This document shows positions 46,768 through 54,569 of a stretch of 64,000 nt of DNA, piece after piece. A model generated the notes under the pieces. The model saw only the letters and a list, made by a program, of their open reading frames with translations, did no database searches and was not told the origin of the DNA. This DNA comes from Oscillospiraceae bacterium (lineage in GTDB: Bacteria > Bacillota > Clostridia > UBA1381 > UMGS1253). Every line of letters starts with the position of its first letter. Position 1 is the stretch's first letter. The stretch spans positions 1 through 64,000 of the forward strand of contig SVKA01000001.1 of the NCBI GenBank assembly GCA_015068725.1, written 5' to 3'. A program made the position numbers and the translations under genes.

Positions 46768-46944
46768 ATGAGTACAATGGGATTTGTAAAGGGAATGATT
46801 GCTGGCGCGGCGGTCGGCGGAGCAGCGATGCTTATGCTTGACCCGATTACGCCAAGACAAAGAAAAAGAGTAAAAAGACAAGCCGTTGCAGCGTGGAGAA
46901 ACATAGAGCATGTGGCGGATGAGTTTATGCGAATGAAAAGATAG
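46768..46944 (+). CDS. Small membrane-associated protein, YtxH-like
   Basis: 58 residues, too short for the ORF track. ATG follows AAAAGGAGC. A hydrophobic glycine/alanine segment (GFVKGMIAGAAVGGAAMLML) is followed by a strongly basic amphipathic stretch (PRQRKRVKRQAVAAWRNIEHVADEF). This is the layout of YtxH-type general-stress proteins and of many small Clostridia membrane proteins upstream of sporulation genes. Function unknown. Confidence 0.7.
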   Translation: MSTMGFVKGMIAGAAVGGAAMLMLDPITPRQRKRVKRQAVAAWRNIEHVADEFMRMKR

Positions 46945-47030
46945 AGGACAAAATTTTTTGGATTAAAAAAATAAAAAAGTTTTAATTTGGCTGGCTTATT
47001 AATTAATGCACGCACCTTCTTTATTTGTCT

Positions 47031-47060
47031 GTATACGCAAAGAGCGCTCCGGTTAACTTA
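47031..47060 (+). promoter_or_regulatory. Sigma-F/G-like sporulation promoter for spoIVB
   Basis: GTATA, a 15-bp spacer and GGTTAACTTA resemble the forespore sigma-F pattern (GYATA and GGnnAnAnTR) with one mismatch. spoIVB is forespore-expressed in Bacillus. Tentative. Confidence 0.35.
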
Positions 47061-47098
47061 AATACGAAGGCAAAAGCCTTTAAAAATCAGCTTGGGAA

Positions 47099-48370
47099 GT
47101 GAAGTTTTTGGCACACAAAAAAAGTTTGATTTTTGCTTTGGCACTTCTTTTGCTAATATCGCCGCTTATCGTGTGCGCCATAACGCTTAACCGGGCACTT
47201 CCGGACAATCTTTGTACCACAAAGGGCTCTGTATGCACCATAGGCATCGGAAGGCTTGTCGGCACAGATTTTTGTGCGGACAAGATGAGCGTACTTGCCA
47301 CAGGAGCGGAGCAAAAACCCTTTGCAAAAGAGGAAAACGGCAATCTGACACTTTTTACCGAAGCTGTGGGACAATATGATATCGAGCTTAAATTTTTGGG
47401 TGTTCTTCCTGTCAAAAGAATGTCTGTCAATGTTATTGAGGACGAAATGCTTATTCCCGGAGGGGAGAGCATCGGAATCAAAATTCATACTGACGGACTG
47501 ATTGTTGTAAGAATTTCGAGCGTACAGACAGATGACGGGCAAAATCTGACTCCGGCAAAGGAGGCAGGACTTAAAGAAGCGGATATTATTATGAAAGCCG
47601 GCGGTGAAAAGGTAAAAAACAGCGAGCATTTTTCTTCTTTGATAAACGAAAAGGGCGCAGGCGGTATCGAGCTTGAAATTATGCGAGATAACCAACCGCA
47701 TACGCTCAAGCTGACGCCTGTTTTGACCGGCGATGGCTACAAAATAGGCGCATGGGTGCGCGACAGTAGTGCAGGTATAGGCACGCTTACGTTTGTAAAG
47801 CCTGATACAAAAGTTTTTGCGTCCCTGGGACACGGCATTTCTGACACAGATACGTCTTTACTGCTTGATGTCGGGCAAGGGAGTATAACAGACTGTAAAA
47901 TTGTGTCTGTAAAGCGCGGACAAAAGGGAACACCGGGCGAGCTTCGGGGAATTTTTGAAGGTAATGATACAGGCGTTATCAGTCAAAATTCAAGTATTGG
48001 AGTATACGGTGTTTATGATGATGTAAAAGCGCTTGACAAAACGCCAAGAAAGATTGCCAGTCGCTTTGAGACCCGAGAGGGCAAAGCAACAATTATTTGC
48101 ACGGTCGATACAAATGGGCCGACAGAGTATGACATCGAAATAGAAAAGGTAATGACAAACAGCACTGATGCAAAGGGTATGATTGTCAAGGTAACAGATG
48201 AGCGCCTTCTTGAAAAAACGGGAGGTATTGTGCAGGGTATGAGTGGTTCACCAATTCTGCAAAATGGTAAAATTGTGGGAGCTGTTACGCATGTTTTCGT
48301 AAATGATCCAACAAGAGGTTATGGTATATTTATTGAGAATATGCTCTCGGAAGCGGAGAAAATTAAATAA
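47099..48370 (+). CDS. spoIVB: SpoIVB peptidase (sporulation checkpoint protease)
   Basis: 423 residues. One N-terminal membrane/signal segment (SLIFALALLLLISPLIVCAITL), a PDZ domain (residues about 125-210, LTPAKEAGLKEADIIMKAGG) and a C-terminal S55 serine peptidase domain with the catalytic serine in VQGMSGSPILQNGKIVGAVTHVFVND. In Bacillus it is secreted from the forespore and triggers pro-sigma-K processing. Start is uncertain: GTG 47099 is given, but the TTG at 47108 has better spacing from GGGAAG. Strong evidence that the organism sporulates. Confidence 0.94.
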   Translation: MKFLAHKKSLIFALALLLLISPLIVCAITLNRALPDNLCTTKGSVCTIGIGRLVGTDFCADKMSVLATGAEQKPFAKEENGNLTLFTEAVGQYDIELKFLGVLPVKRMSVNVIEDEMLIPGGESIGIKIHTDGLIVVRISSVQTDDGQNLTPAKEAGLKEADIIMKAGGEKVKNSEHFSSLINEKGAGGIELEIMRDNQPHTLKLTPVLTGDGYKIGAWVRDSSAGIGTLTFVKPDTKVFASLGHGISDTDTSLLLDVGQGSITDCKIVSVKRGQKGTPGELRGIFEGNDTGVISQNSSIGVYGVYDDVKALDKTPRKIASRFETREGKATIICTVDTNGPTEYDIEIEKVMTNSTDAKGMIVKVTDERLLEKTGGIVQGMSGSPILQNGKIVGAVTHVFVNDPTRGYGIFIENMLSEAEKIK

Positions 48371-48371
48371 C

Positions 48372-48405
48372 ACAAAAGCCCGTCTGAATTTAGACGGGCT
48401 TTTGT
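48372..48405. terminator. Bidirectional terminator between spoIVB and AraC2
   Basis: ACAAAAGCCCGTCT and AGACGGGCTTTTGT form a 14-bp stem. Confidence 0.88.
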
Positions 48406-48410
48406 AAGCT

Positions 48411-49157
48411 TTACAGATGTTGTGTCCATTTACTCGGAGCAATACCGGTAAGGTTTTTAAACACTTTGCTAAAATAATATATATCGGAAAAACCGCATGT
48501 CCGGGCGATTTGCTCAATAGTAAAAAGTCCGGATACAAGCAGAGTTTTTGCGTGTTCTATACGGCGGTGAGTGATATATCTGTTTGGAGTGGTCAAAAAG
48601 TTTTCCCGAAATAATTCTCCAAAGCGTCTGGAAGAGAGCTTGCTTTGCGATATAGCAAAGGTTAAACAATTTTTCTCCTTGTAATGCAGGTCAATATACT
48701 CTTTTGCTGCAATCATTCGTTTGTCCTTTGGAAAATACTTTTTCTGGCGTATTTGTTCCAGCTTTGCGCAGAACAAGTACAATAGCGACATTATTGCCAA
48801 ATCGTCGCCGGTTTCCTGCATAGTTTTTGCTTTTTCAAGGATTGATATAAATTCGTCACAAACAGTCAGTGGAATACAAAAACTATCGGTATCGATTTTG
48901 TCATATGTAGTAAAATGAATGGAAAAGGCTTTGGCGGGCTCATACACTTCTACACTGTAATCATCTTTTTGATTTAAAAAATAGATGCAGTTTCTTGATA
49001 TTACAAATTTTTTATCTTTAAATGTGTGGAGTGCAGAGCCGGCAAGCTGGATTCCTACAATGTGATCTTTTCTGTTTTGAGCGGTCCAGCGTTTCATGCT
49101 TGTGTTATAAATTACTACGCCATGAACGTCTTTTGCGTGCAATTCGCTAAAACCCAT
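48411..49157 (-). CDS. AraC family transcriptional regulator 2 (divergent from GRE2)
   Basis: 248 residues: cupin-type N-terminal half (DHIVGIQLAGSALHTFKDKKFVISRNCIYFLNQKDDY) and C-terminal AraC domain (SQSKLSSRRFGELFRENFLTTPNRYITHRRI, then FTIEQIARTCGFSDIYYFSKVFKNLTGIAPSKW). Start supported by GGAAGTG. Faces away from GRE2 across a 158-bp gap, so it most likely controls that gene. Confidence 0.9.
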   Translation of the reverse strand: MGFSELHAKDVHGVVIYNTSMKRWTAQNRKDHIVGIQLAGSALHTFKDKKFVISRNCIYFLNQKDDYSVEVYEPAKAFSIHFTTYDKIDTDSFCIPLTVCDEFISILEKAKTMQETGDDLAIMSLLYLFCAKLEQIRQKKYFPKDKRMIAAKEYIDLHYKEKNCLTFAISQSKLSSRRFGELFRENFLTTPNRYITHRRIEHAKTLLVSGLFTIEQIARTCGFSDIYYFSKVFKNLTGIAPSKWTQHL

Positions 49158-49192
49158 CTTATATCACTTCCGTCTTTGCATTATATAATTAA

Positions 49193-49221
49193 AGTATATT
49201 ATCCGTTTATATCAATGTCAA
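49193..49221 (-). promoter_or_regulatory. SigA promoter of AraC2
   Basis: On the minus strand TTGACA (perfect), a 17-bp spacer and TATACT. Confidence 0.75.
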
Positions 49222-49260
49222 TATTTATTTCTGTATTTTACAAAATTTCTTTTGTTTTCA

Positions 49261-49289
49261 TTGTTTGCATGTTGGTAGTGTGATATAGT
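49261..49289 (+). promoter_or_regulatory. Promoter of GRE2
   Basis: TTGTTT, a 17-bp spacer and TATAGT. The weak -35 fits an activator-dependent promoter. CAGGAGGG precedes the start codon. Confidence 0.5.
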
Positions 49290-49315
49290 AAACAAAAAAG
49301 CAGGAGGGCGAGAAG

Positions 49316-51562
49316 ATGAATGAGTTAAATCTGCGTAAAGAACTTGGTTCGTTTTATTTAAGCGGCGATGCACAGAGGGCAAAGTCATTTGCAGACAAAT
49401 GCTTTGAGATAATGGAGAAACGCTATAAAGAGTCAATGAGTGTAACAGAGCAAAAACTGTTGCAGTATGACGTTATTACAGAAGAGTTTGATCCTGTGAT
49501 ATTTCGTAATGCACCTTATTTTTATGAAACCGGAGTTTTAACATCACTTTCCGATGGCGCAAGAGGGGCAAAGGGACATTCTTTTGTCCATGCTAACGGA
49601 TGGGTTTATAAACGAAACGAGCATCTTTTTGCCGAGCAGGACGAAGAGTTGTACGAGCGTATGTGTGCACAAAAAGACGAAAAACTTTATCTTATTTGCG
49701 GACCATATAATGATGTGAGTCAGCATTTTAATTTTAATTGCCGTCCCATTTTGGAAGTGGGACTTAAGGGGATTTATGAAAAAGCCGAAGCTGAGCTTGC
49801 ACGCGCAAAAAATCATGAGGAAGAGGAATTTTTAAAAGCAGTATGTCATGGCATGCTTTCTTTGCGTCGCATGGCAGAAAAGTTTTCTGAAAAAGCAGGT
49901 AAAATGATTGAAAGTGAGCAGGACGAAGAATGCAGAAACAACCTTATACTCATTGAAAAAACCGCAAAGCGCGTCCCGTGGCAAGCACCACAGACATTAT
50001 ATGAGGCCTTGGCTACGTTGGCATTTTTACGCACGGCAATGGGTTCGCTTGAGGGAGTGGGACCGAACACTTTTGGTCGGCTTGACAAGGATTTGATTCG
50101 GTTTTACCGCGCTGATATCGGCAGTGGACTTGTGACGTCTGAAAAAGCGTATGAGCTTATTGTGCAGTTTCTTCTTATCTGGGACTGTCATTATGACCAT
50201 GATATGCTGATGCAGGGTTATGCCGATCATGAGCTTGAAAATACATATACTCTTGGGGGTTGCACCGATGACGGATCTGCGCTTTATAATGAAATTACCC
50301 AGATGTTTTTGCGTGCAACAAGAGAAAAAAAGATCATTTTTCCAAAGATAAAATGTCGCTATTCAAAAGAATCACCAAAGGAGTATCTTGACGAAATAAA
50401 CAAATCGATTATTAAGGGTACCACTACAGCTCTTATTCAAAATGATGATGCGACTATTCCGGCACTTTTGCGTGCAGGAAGAAGCATAAATGAAGCACGT
50501 GATTACTATATCAGTGGATGCTGGGATATAGTGACAAATCAGGAAAAGTGTGACCGTGGAAACTACTTGAATCTGCTCAAACCTTTTGAATTTTCTATAC
50601 ATAATCTGACAGATAAAATGGAAAAAACAGGTGTATGGGTTGAGTCTTTAGACGGAAGTGAAAGCTTTGAGCAAATATATCAAAAGACAATTCGAAACTG
50701 TGAGAGACTTATCGATGCAAAGCTTGATGTGACCAGGAAGGGTGGTCAGATTTTTCATAAGGTTGACAGATTTCCGATTTTTTCATCGACACTCGAAAAT
50801 TGTCTTGAAAATCATAAAGACTATACAATGGGCGGAGCAAAATACGCAGATGATTATCAGCTTATATTTGGCCTTCCCAATATTGTCGATTCTCTTCTTG
50901 CCATAAAAACGCTGGTTTATGAAAGTAAAAAATACACGCTTGCCAAGGTTTTGGACGCAGTACGCTTAAACTGGGAAGGATATGAGCTGATGCAAGCCGA
51001 GGCAAAGGCTGCTCCGGGCTGGGGAGATGGAAGCGAAGAGTCATGCGCTCTTGCAAATCGTTTTAATAACGATCTTTATTCAATCTTTCAGAAAAAGACA
51101 GGCACATATGGTGGCAAGGTGCATATGGGACACTTGACTTACACCGAAATTCGCTGGTGGGGAGAAAAAACGCTGGCAACTCCTGATGGCAGAAAAAATG
51201 GAGATTATTTTGCGCAAGGACTGACACCATCACGCCTTAAACATATTCCTTGCGTTACCGATGTGGTAAACAGCCTTGCAAGGCTCGACCCATCAACAAT
51301 GGTGGCAAATTCGGTTGTAAATATTATTTTGCCGAATAATACTCCGCTCGATTGCTGCGAAGCTTTTCTTCGTGCAAGTGCTGAAACAGCTCTCCAATCA
51401 CTTCAATTAAATTGTACTTCAAGAGAGCAATTGCTTGATGCTCAAAAGCATCCGGAAAAATATCCAGATTTAATTGTCAGAGTTACGGGCTTTTCTGCAA
51501 AATTTACAAGTCTTTCACGCGAATGGCAAGACGAGATAATTTCGAGGAACTTTTATGAATAA
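49316..51562 (+). CDS. Glycyl radical enzyme 2, uncharacterised (GCWD type)
   Basis: 748 residues, PFL-like superfamily. The thiyl cysteine is Cys402 in YYISGCWDIV. Asp404 stands where the catalytic Glu (GCVE) is found in known dehydratase and lyase GREs. The radical glycine is Gly725 in VRVTGFSAKF, followed by the usual SLSREWQDEII. All core features are present, so it should be active. No activating enzyme adjoins it, so it must be activated in trans, perhaps by one of the two activases in the window. Single gene with its own terminator, divergent from AraC2. Reaction unknown. Confidence 0.87.
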   Translation: MNELNLRKELGSFYLSGDAQRAKSFADKCFEIMEKRYKESMSVTEQKLLQYDVITEEFDPVIFRNAPYFYETGVLTSLSDGARGAKGHSFVHANGWVYKRNEHLFAEQDEELYERMCAQKDEKLYLICGPYNDVSQHFNFNCRPILEVGLKGIYEKAEAELARAKNHEEEEFLKAVCHGMLSLRRMAEKFSEKAGKMIESEQDEECRNNLILIEKTAKRVPWQAPQTLYEALATLAFLRTAMGSLEGVGPNTFGRLDKDLIRFYRADIGSGLVTSEKAYELIVQFLLIWDCHYDHDMLMQGYADHELENTYTLGGCTDDGSALYNEITQMFLRATREKKIIFPKIKCRYSKESPKEYLDEINKSIIKGTTTALIQNDDATIPALLRAGRSINEARDYYISGCWDIVTNQEKCDRGNYLNLLKPFEFSIHNLTDKMEKTGVWVESLDGSESFEQIYQKTIRNCERLIDAKLDVTRKGGQIFHKVDRFPIFSSTLENCLENHKDYTMGGAKYADDYQLIFGLPNIVDSLLAIKTLVYESKKYTLAKVLDAVRLNWEGYELMQAEAKAAPGWGDGSEESCALANRFNNDLYSIFQKKTGTYGGKVHMGHLTYTEIRWWGEKTLATPDGRKNGDYFAQGLTPSRLKHIPCVTDVVNSLARLDPSTMVANSVVNIILPNNTPLDCCEAFLRASAETALQSLQLNCTSREQLLDAQKHPEKYPDLIVRVTGFSAKFTSLSREWQDEIISRNFYE

Positions 51563-51585
51563 GCTTCAACGGCAGAAAAATAAAT

Positions 51586-51621
51586 AAATGCTCACTTATA
51601 TTTTATAGGCGAGCATTTTTT
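51586..51621 (+). terminator. Terminator of GRE2
   Basis: AAATGCTC and GAGCATTT pair around an AT-rich loop, then six T residues. Confidence 0.65.
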
Positions 51622-51638
51622 GTATGATATTTTAATTA

Positions 51639-52532
51639 TCAAAACGGATTACACAAAAGTATGACTGCGATAATTCCAATCGCCATACCAATCCATTTTT
51701 GAAGGCTGAGTTTTTCTTTGAAGATTAAGACAGATGCAATCGCTGTCAAAATCAGATTTGCACCGTTTACGATGGGGAAAAATATTGCACTGTCAATAAT
51801 TCCCGATAAATAGAGGTTTATCTTGTTATTGAGCGCCGCACACATACCACATATAACCATAATAACAAGTGTGTAGGGTTTAAGCTCTGTTTTTGTAAAT
51901 TGACGCACACTTGATATTTGCTTTGAGCTGATAATAAAAAATGAAACCGCAGAATACACAAAGGATATCGCAAATGCTACAATCAAAAAGCCGTTAAGCT
52001 CTGCTTTAAAATCTGAGTTTTGGTGAAATTTTTGCATAACGCCAATCATACCCGTGCACACAAATGCAACAATTGCATTTATAAGCCACTTTGCCGACGA
52101 TTTTGTATGATTATAGTGGCCAAAATCGACAGAACAAGTCATGCATACAAGCATAAGCAAAATACCGATTATTTGTATAAATGCAATTGACTCGCCCCAT
52201 ATAAAATATCCCGAAAGAGTTGGAATGATGGTTGAAAGAGATACTATAACGGCAGTGTATGCAAAAGGACCTGTTTCGTATGATTTGAGCGTAAAAATCT
52301 GTTGAAGTGCTGATACTATGCCAAAGGCAATTCCGACAAGCAGGGTAAAATAAGATATATGACCTATACCACCCATGGCAAAAAGAGAGGCCGCACTTAC
52401 AAAAGATACCACAGCATTAAAAAGGTGATACATTATTTGCTTGTTTTTAAACTGATTTCCTGAATGTTTTTTGAGTATTCCGCCCGCAAGACATGCGCCT
52501 ATTGATATTATCAGCAGTATTGTATTTTTCAT
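51639..52532 (-). CDS. EamA/DMT superfamily transporter 1
   Basis: 297 residues with about ten membrane helices, drug/metabolite transporter fold (GESIAFIQIIGILLMLVCM and KEKLSLQKWIGMAIGIIAVILL are the paired motifs at the ends of the two repeats). Paralogous to the transporter at 54.6 kb: both have GM(I/C)..(M/V)(M/T)QK in the middle. Predicted to move a small organic solute. No clear Shine-Dalgarno site directly before the ATG. Transcribed divergently from AraC3. Confidence 0.82.
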   Translation of the reverse strand: MKNTILLIISIGACLAGGILKKHSGNQFKNKQIMYHLFNAVVSFVSAASLFAMGGIGHISYFTLLVGIAFGIVSALQQIFTLKSYETGPFAYTAVIVSLSTIIPTLSGYFIWGESIAFIQIIGILLMLVCMTCSVDFGHYNHTKSSAKWLINAIVAFVCTGMIGVMQKFHQNSDFKAELNGFLIVAFAISFVYSAVSFFIISSKQISSVRQFTKTELKPYTLVIMVICGMCAALNNKINLYLSGIIDSAIFFPIVNGANLILTAIASVLIFKEKLSLQKWIGMAIGIIAVILLCNPF

Positions 52533-52542
52533 ATTGTTTATT

Positions 52543-52565
52543 ATATATTCGACCCCGGAATATAT
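52543..52565 (-). promoter_or_regulatory. Inverted repeat in the leader of transporter 1
   Basis: ATATATTC and GAATATAT flank a seven-base CG-rich centre. It would form a hairpin in the transporter mRNA just before the start codon, or serve as an operator. Confidence 0.35.
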
Positions 52566-52577
52566 AAAGCCCTCCCT

Positions 52578-52606
52578 TGTATAAAAACATTAAGTTGATA
52601 TTGCAA
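52578..52606 (-). promoter_or_regulatory. Promoter of transporter 1, sharing its -35 with AraC3
   Basis: On the minus strand TTGCAA, a 17-bp spacer and TATACA. The palindromic TTGCAA (52601-52606) is also the -35 of the opposite promoter. Confidence 0.6.
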
Positions 52607-52629
52607 ACAGTCTTTTCCTATGTTACAAT
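52601..52629 (+). promoter_or_regulatory. Promoter of AraC3
   Basis: TTGCAA, a 17-bp spacer and TACAAT, overlapping the divergent promoter at its -35 hexamer. Confidence 0.6.
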
Positions 52630-52655
52630 GACAGTATATCATACTGATTTGCATA

Positions 52656-52686
52656 TTTATATGCATTTTCAAGCTGTTTATATGCA
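52656..52686 (+). promoter_or_regulatory. Candidate AraC3 operator: direct repeats with 21-bp period
   Basis: TTTATATGCA occurs at 52656-52665 and again at 52677-52686, exactly two helical turns apart. It lies between the AraC3 transcription start and its start codon, suggesting autorepression. Confidence 0.5.
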
Positions 52687-52721
52687 AAAATGTTCACGAA
52701 GCAAAAAGGGGAGGGATATGT

Positions 52722-53570
52722 ATGGAAAAAGACACACAAAATTCAATACATTCTATATCCGGCTCATATCAGCTTTTAGCGGGGCAAGAGCCTTTCAAGC
52801 TGTGCATAAAAAGAAGCACCCCATACATAAGCATTGACAATCTCGATATCGAAGATTCGCACATTCATGATGTGTATGAGATATATATAAATATTTCGGG
52901 CGATGTATCGTTTTTGTATAATTCAAATGTGTATAAAATGGAAAAAGGGGATATTATTTTTTCTGCACCGGGGGATATTCACCATTGCATATTTCACAGT
53001 ACAGGAATTCATGACCATTACTGTATATGGTTTTCCTTGCCCCGAAACTCCTGCGTGGCTGAATATGTAAAAGAAAAAAAGCTTTGCGGCTTTGTGCATC
53101 TTTCCGCGTCCGGTCAAAAAAAGATTTTCGAGCTTGCACAAAGGCTTGATGATATGGAAATTATGCATGATTTTGAAAAAAATATTTGTTTTTTCAGCAT
53201 AATCGAGCAGTTGTCTTTAAAAGAAACTGTGCCTGTTCTAAAGAATGAAACTGTTCCAAAGCAGATTGTTGATATTTTAGAATACATCGAGAAAAATTTT
53301 GCTGAAATTCGCTGCGTCGAGGAAGTAGCAGCTGAGTTTTATATGAGTGTTACATCGCTTAACCGCAATTTCAGAAAATATATTTCTTTATCGCCCTATA
53401 AATTTTTGATGGCAAAGCGGCTTTCGCACGCAGAAAAAATGCTTCGCCAAGGCGGCTCGGTTACCGGTGTGTGTTATGCCTGCGGTTTTCGTGATTGTTC
53501 ACGCTTTATTGAACACTTTAAAAAAAGATATGGCATGACACCTATGAAATACAAAAGTACCCTGTCATAG
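52722..53570 (+). CDS. AraC family transcriptional regulator 3 (divergent from transporter 1)
   Basis: 282 residues: cupin ligand domain (HDVYEIYINISGDVSFLYNSNVYKMEKGDIIFSAPGDIHH) and AraC DNA-binding domain (CVEEVAAEFYMSVTSLNRNFRKYISLSPYKFLMAKRL, GGSVTGVCYACGFRDCSRFIEHFKKRYGMTPMKY). Histidines and the acidic residue in the cupin could bind a sugar. GGGGAGGG precedes the ATG. Confidence 0.9.
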   Translation: MEKDTQNSIHSISGSYQLLAGQEPFKLCIKRSTPYISIDNLDIEDSHIHDVYEIYINISGDVSFLYNSNVYKMEKGDIIFSAPGDIHHCIFHSTGIHDHYCIWFSLPRNSCVAEYVKEKKLCGFVHLSASGQKKIFELAQRLDDMEIMHDFEKNICFFSIIEQLSLKETVPVLKNETVPKQIVDILEYIEKNFAEIRCVEEVAAEFYMSVTSLNRNFRKYISLSPYKFLMAKRLSHAEKMLRQGGSVTGVCYACGFRDCSRFIEHFKKRYGMTPMKYKSTLS

Positions 53571-53605
53571 CACGAAGTTTTTTAAAGACAAATATTTTAT
53601 GCTTT

Positions 53606-54412
53606 TTATTTCATCATCCGGTACTGTGTTGGAGTAATGTTACATAGCTTTTTAAACAGCTTGCAAAAATATGTGTAATTATATATTCCGACCGATTCTG
53701 CAATCTTGAAAACGCTTTCATCTGTCTGTTTAAGAAGCAGCTTTGCGCGGTGAATACGACGCTTGTTTATATATTCTGTTACAGTGCTGTTTAAATTGCT
53801 TTGAAAAGCTTCGTACAGGCGATTTTTTGAAACAAAAAACTTTGAACACAAATGATTTATGCTCAAATTATTCTGAAGATTTTCATCTATATAATCCGAC
53901 ACCTCGCATATAAAAGAATCATGTACGATTTGAATTGCGTTATCAAATAATATATGTGGCAGAAGGTCATATAGTGCGTTTAGTCTGTTTTTGGAAATGA
54001 TAGGGATATCATTGTATAACACGCTTAGTTTTTCTAAAGTATTGGCATCTACACGGGGAAGCTCTTTGGGAAGTGCTGGAGAGCGTGAGGAGCGGATTTG
54101 TCCCATTATAAGAAAACCTACAATAGTGTCATTTTTTATAAGCGGCATAGCCGAATCATAAAGCCCCGAGCGGCAGATGTGATGCTCTAATTTTTTGCTT
54201 TGACAGCATTTTTTAAGAATTTTTTTATCACACTGATTACACTGTATTCTTTCTCTTTCTATGCTGTGTAATGTGTCACAGTATTTTTGCGTGTTGCGAC
54301 AAGATGCCAAGATGTTATAGTTTGCATCCAATAAGTTGATGCTTATTCCTGCTAAAGCAGAAATGTCTTTTATGATACGATTTATATATTCAATATTATA
54401 TTCTATTACCAT
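53606..54412 (-). CDS. AraC regulator 4 with PocR-type sensory domain
   Basis: 268 residues. The N-terminal half is a PocR ligand-binding domain: GISINLLDANYNILASCRNTQKYCDTLH, cysteines in CNQCDKKILKKC, and SGLYDSAMPLIKNDTIVGFLIMGQIRSS. PocR domains bind small hydroxylated compounds such as propanediols. The C-terminal half is an AraC helix-turn-helix pair (NLSINHLCSKFFVSKNRLYEAFQSNLNSTVTEYINKRRI; SVFKIAESVGIYNYTYFCKLFKKLCNITPTQYR). Divergent from transporter 2 and the GH28-SGNH gene. Ends 36 bp from the convergent AraC3. Confidence 0.9.
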   Translation of the reverse strand: MVIEYNIEYINRIIKDISALAGISINLLDANYNILASCRNTQKYCDTLHSIERERIQCNQCDKKILKKCCQSKKLEHHICRSGLYDSAMPLIKNDTIVGFLIMGQIRSSRSPALPKELPRVDANTLEKLSVLYNDIPIISKNRLNALYDLLPHILFDNAIQIVHDSFICEVSDYIDENLQNNLSINHLCSKFFVSKNRLYEAFQSNLNSTVTEYINKRRIHRAKLLLKQTDESVFKIAESVGIYNYTYFCKLFKKLCNITPTQYRMMK

Positions 54413-54434
54413 CGTACATCACCTCACCGCTGCC

Positions 54435-54463
54435 ATTATACAATATTCGGGAAGATAATGCAA
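54435..54463 (-). promoter_or_regulatory. Promoter of AraC4
   Basis: On the minus strand TTGCAT, a 17-bp spacer and TATAAT. The -35 is embedded in one arm of the inverted repeat at 54457-54490. Confidence 0.65.
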
Positions 54464-54490
54464 TATAAAGAGAAGATATTTTATTGCATT
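54457..54490. promoter_or_regulatory. Candidate operator: inverted repeat whose arms are two -35 boxes
   Basis: AATGCAATA (54457-54465) and TATTGCATT (54482-54490) are perfect 9-bp arms. Each contains the TTGCAT -35 element of one of the divergent promoters. Confidence 0.55.
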
Positions 54491-54511
54491 TTTTGTATGA
54501 TGTAGTAAAAT
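54484..54511 (+). promoter_or_regulatory. Promoter of transporter 2 and GH28-SGNH
   Basis: TTGCAT, a 16-bp spacer and TAAAAT. Confidence 0.55.
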
Positions 54512-54569
54512 TAACAGGTATGATATATTTGTTTTGCCCTGTGGCAGACAGTTAGGAGGAGTGATATAA

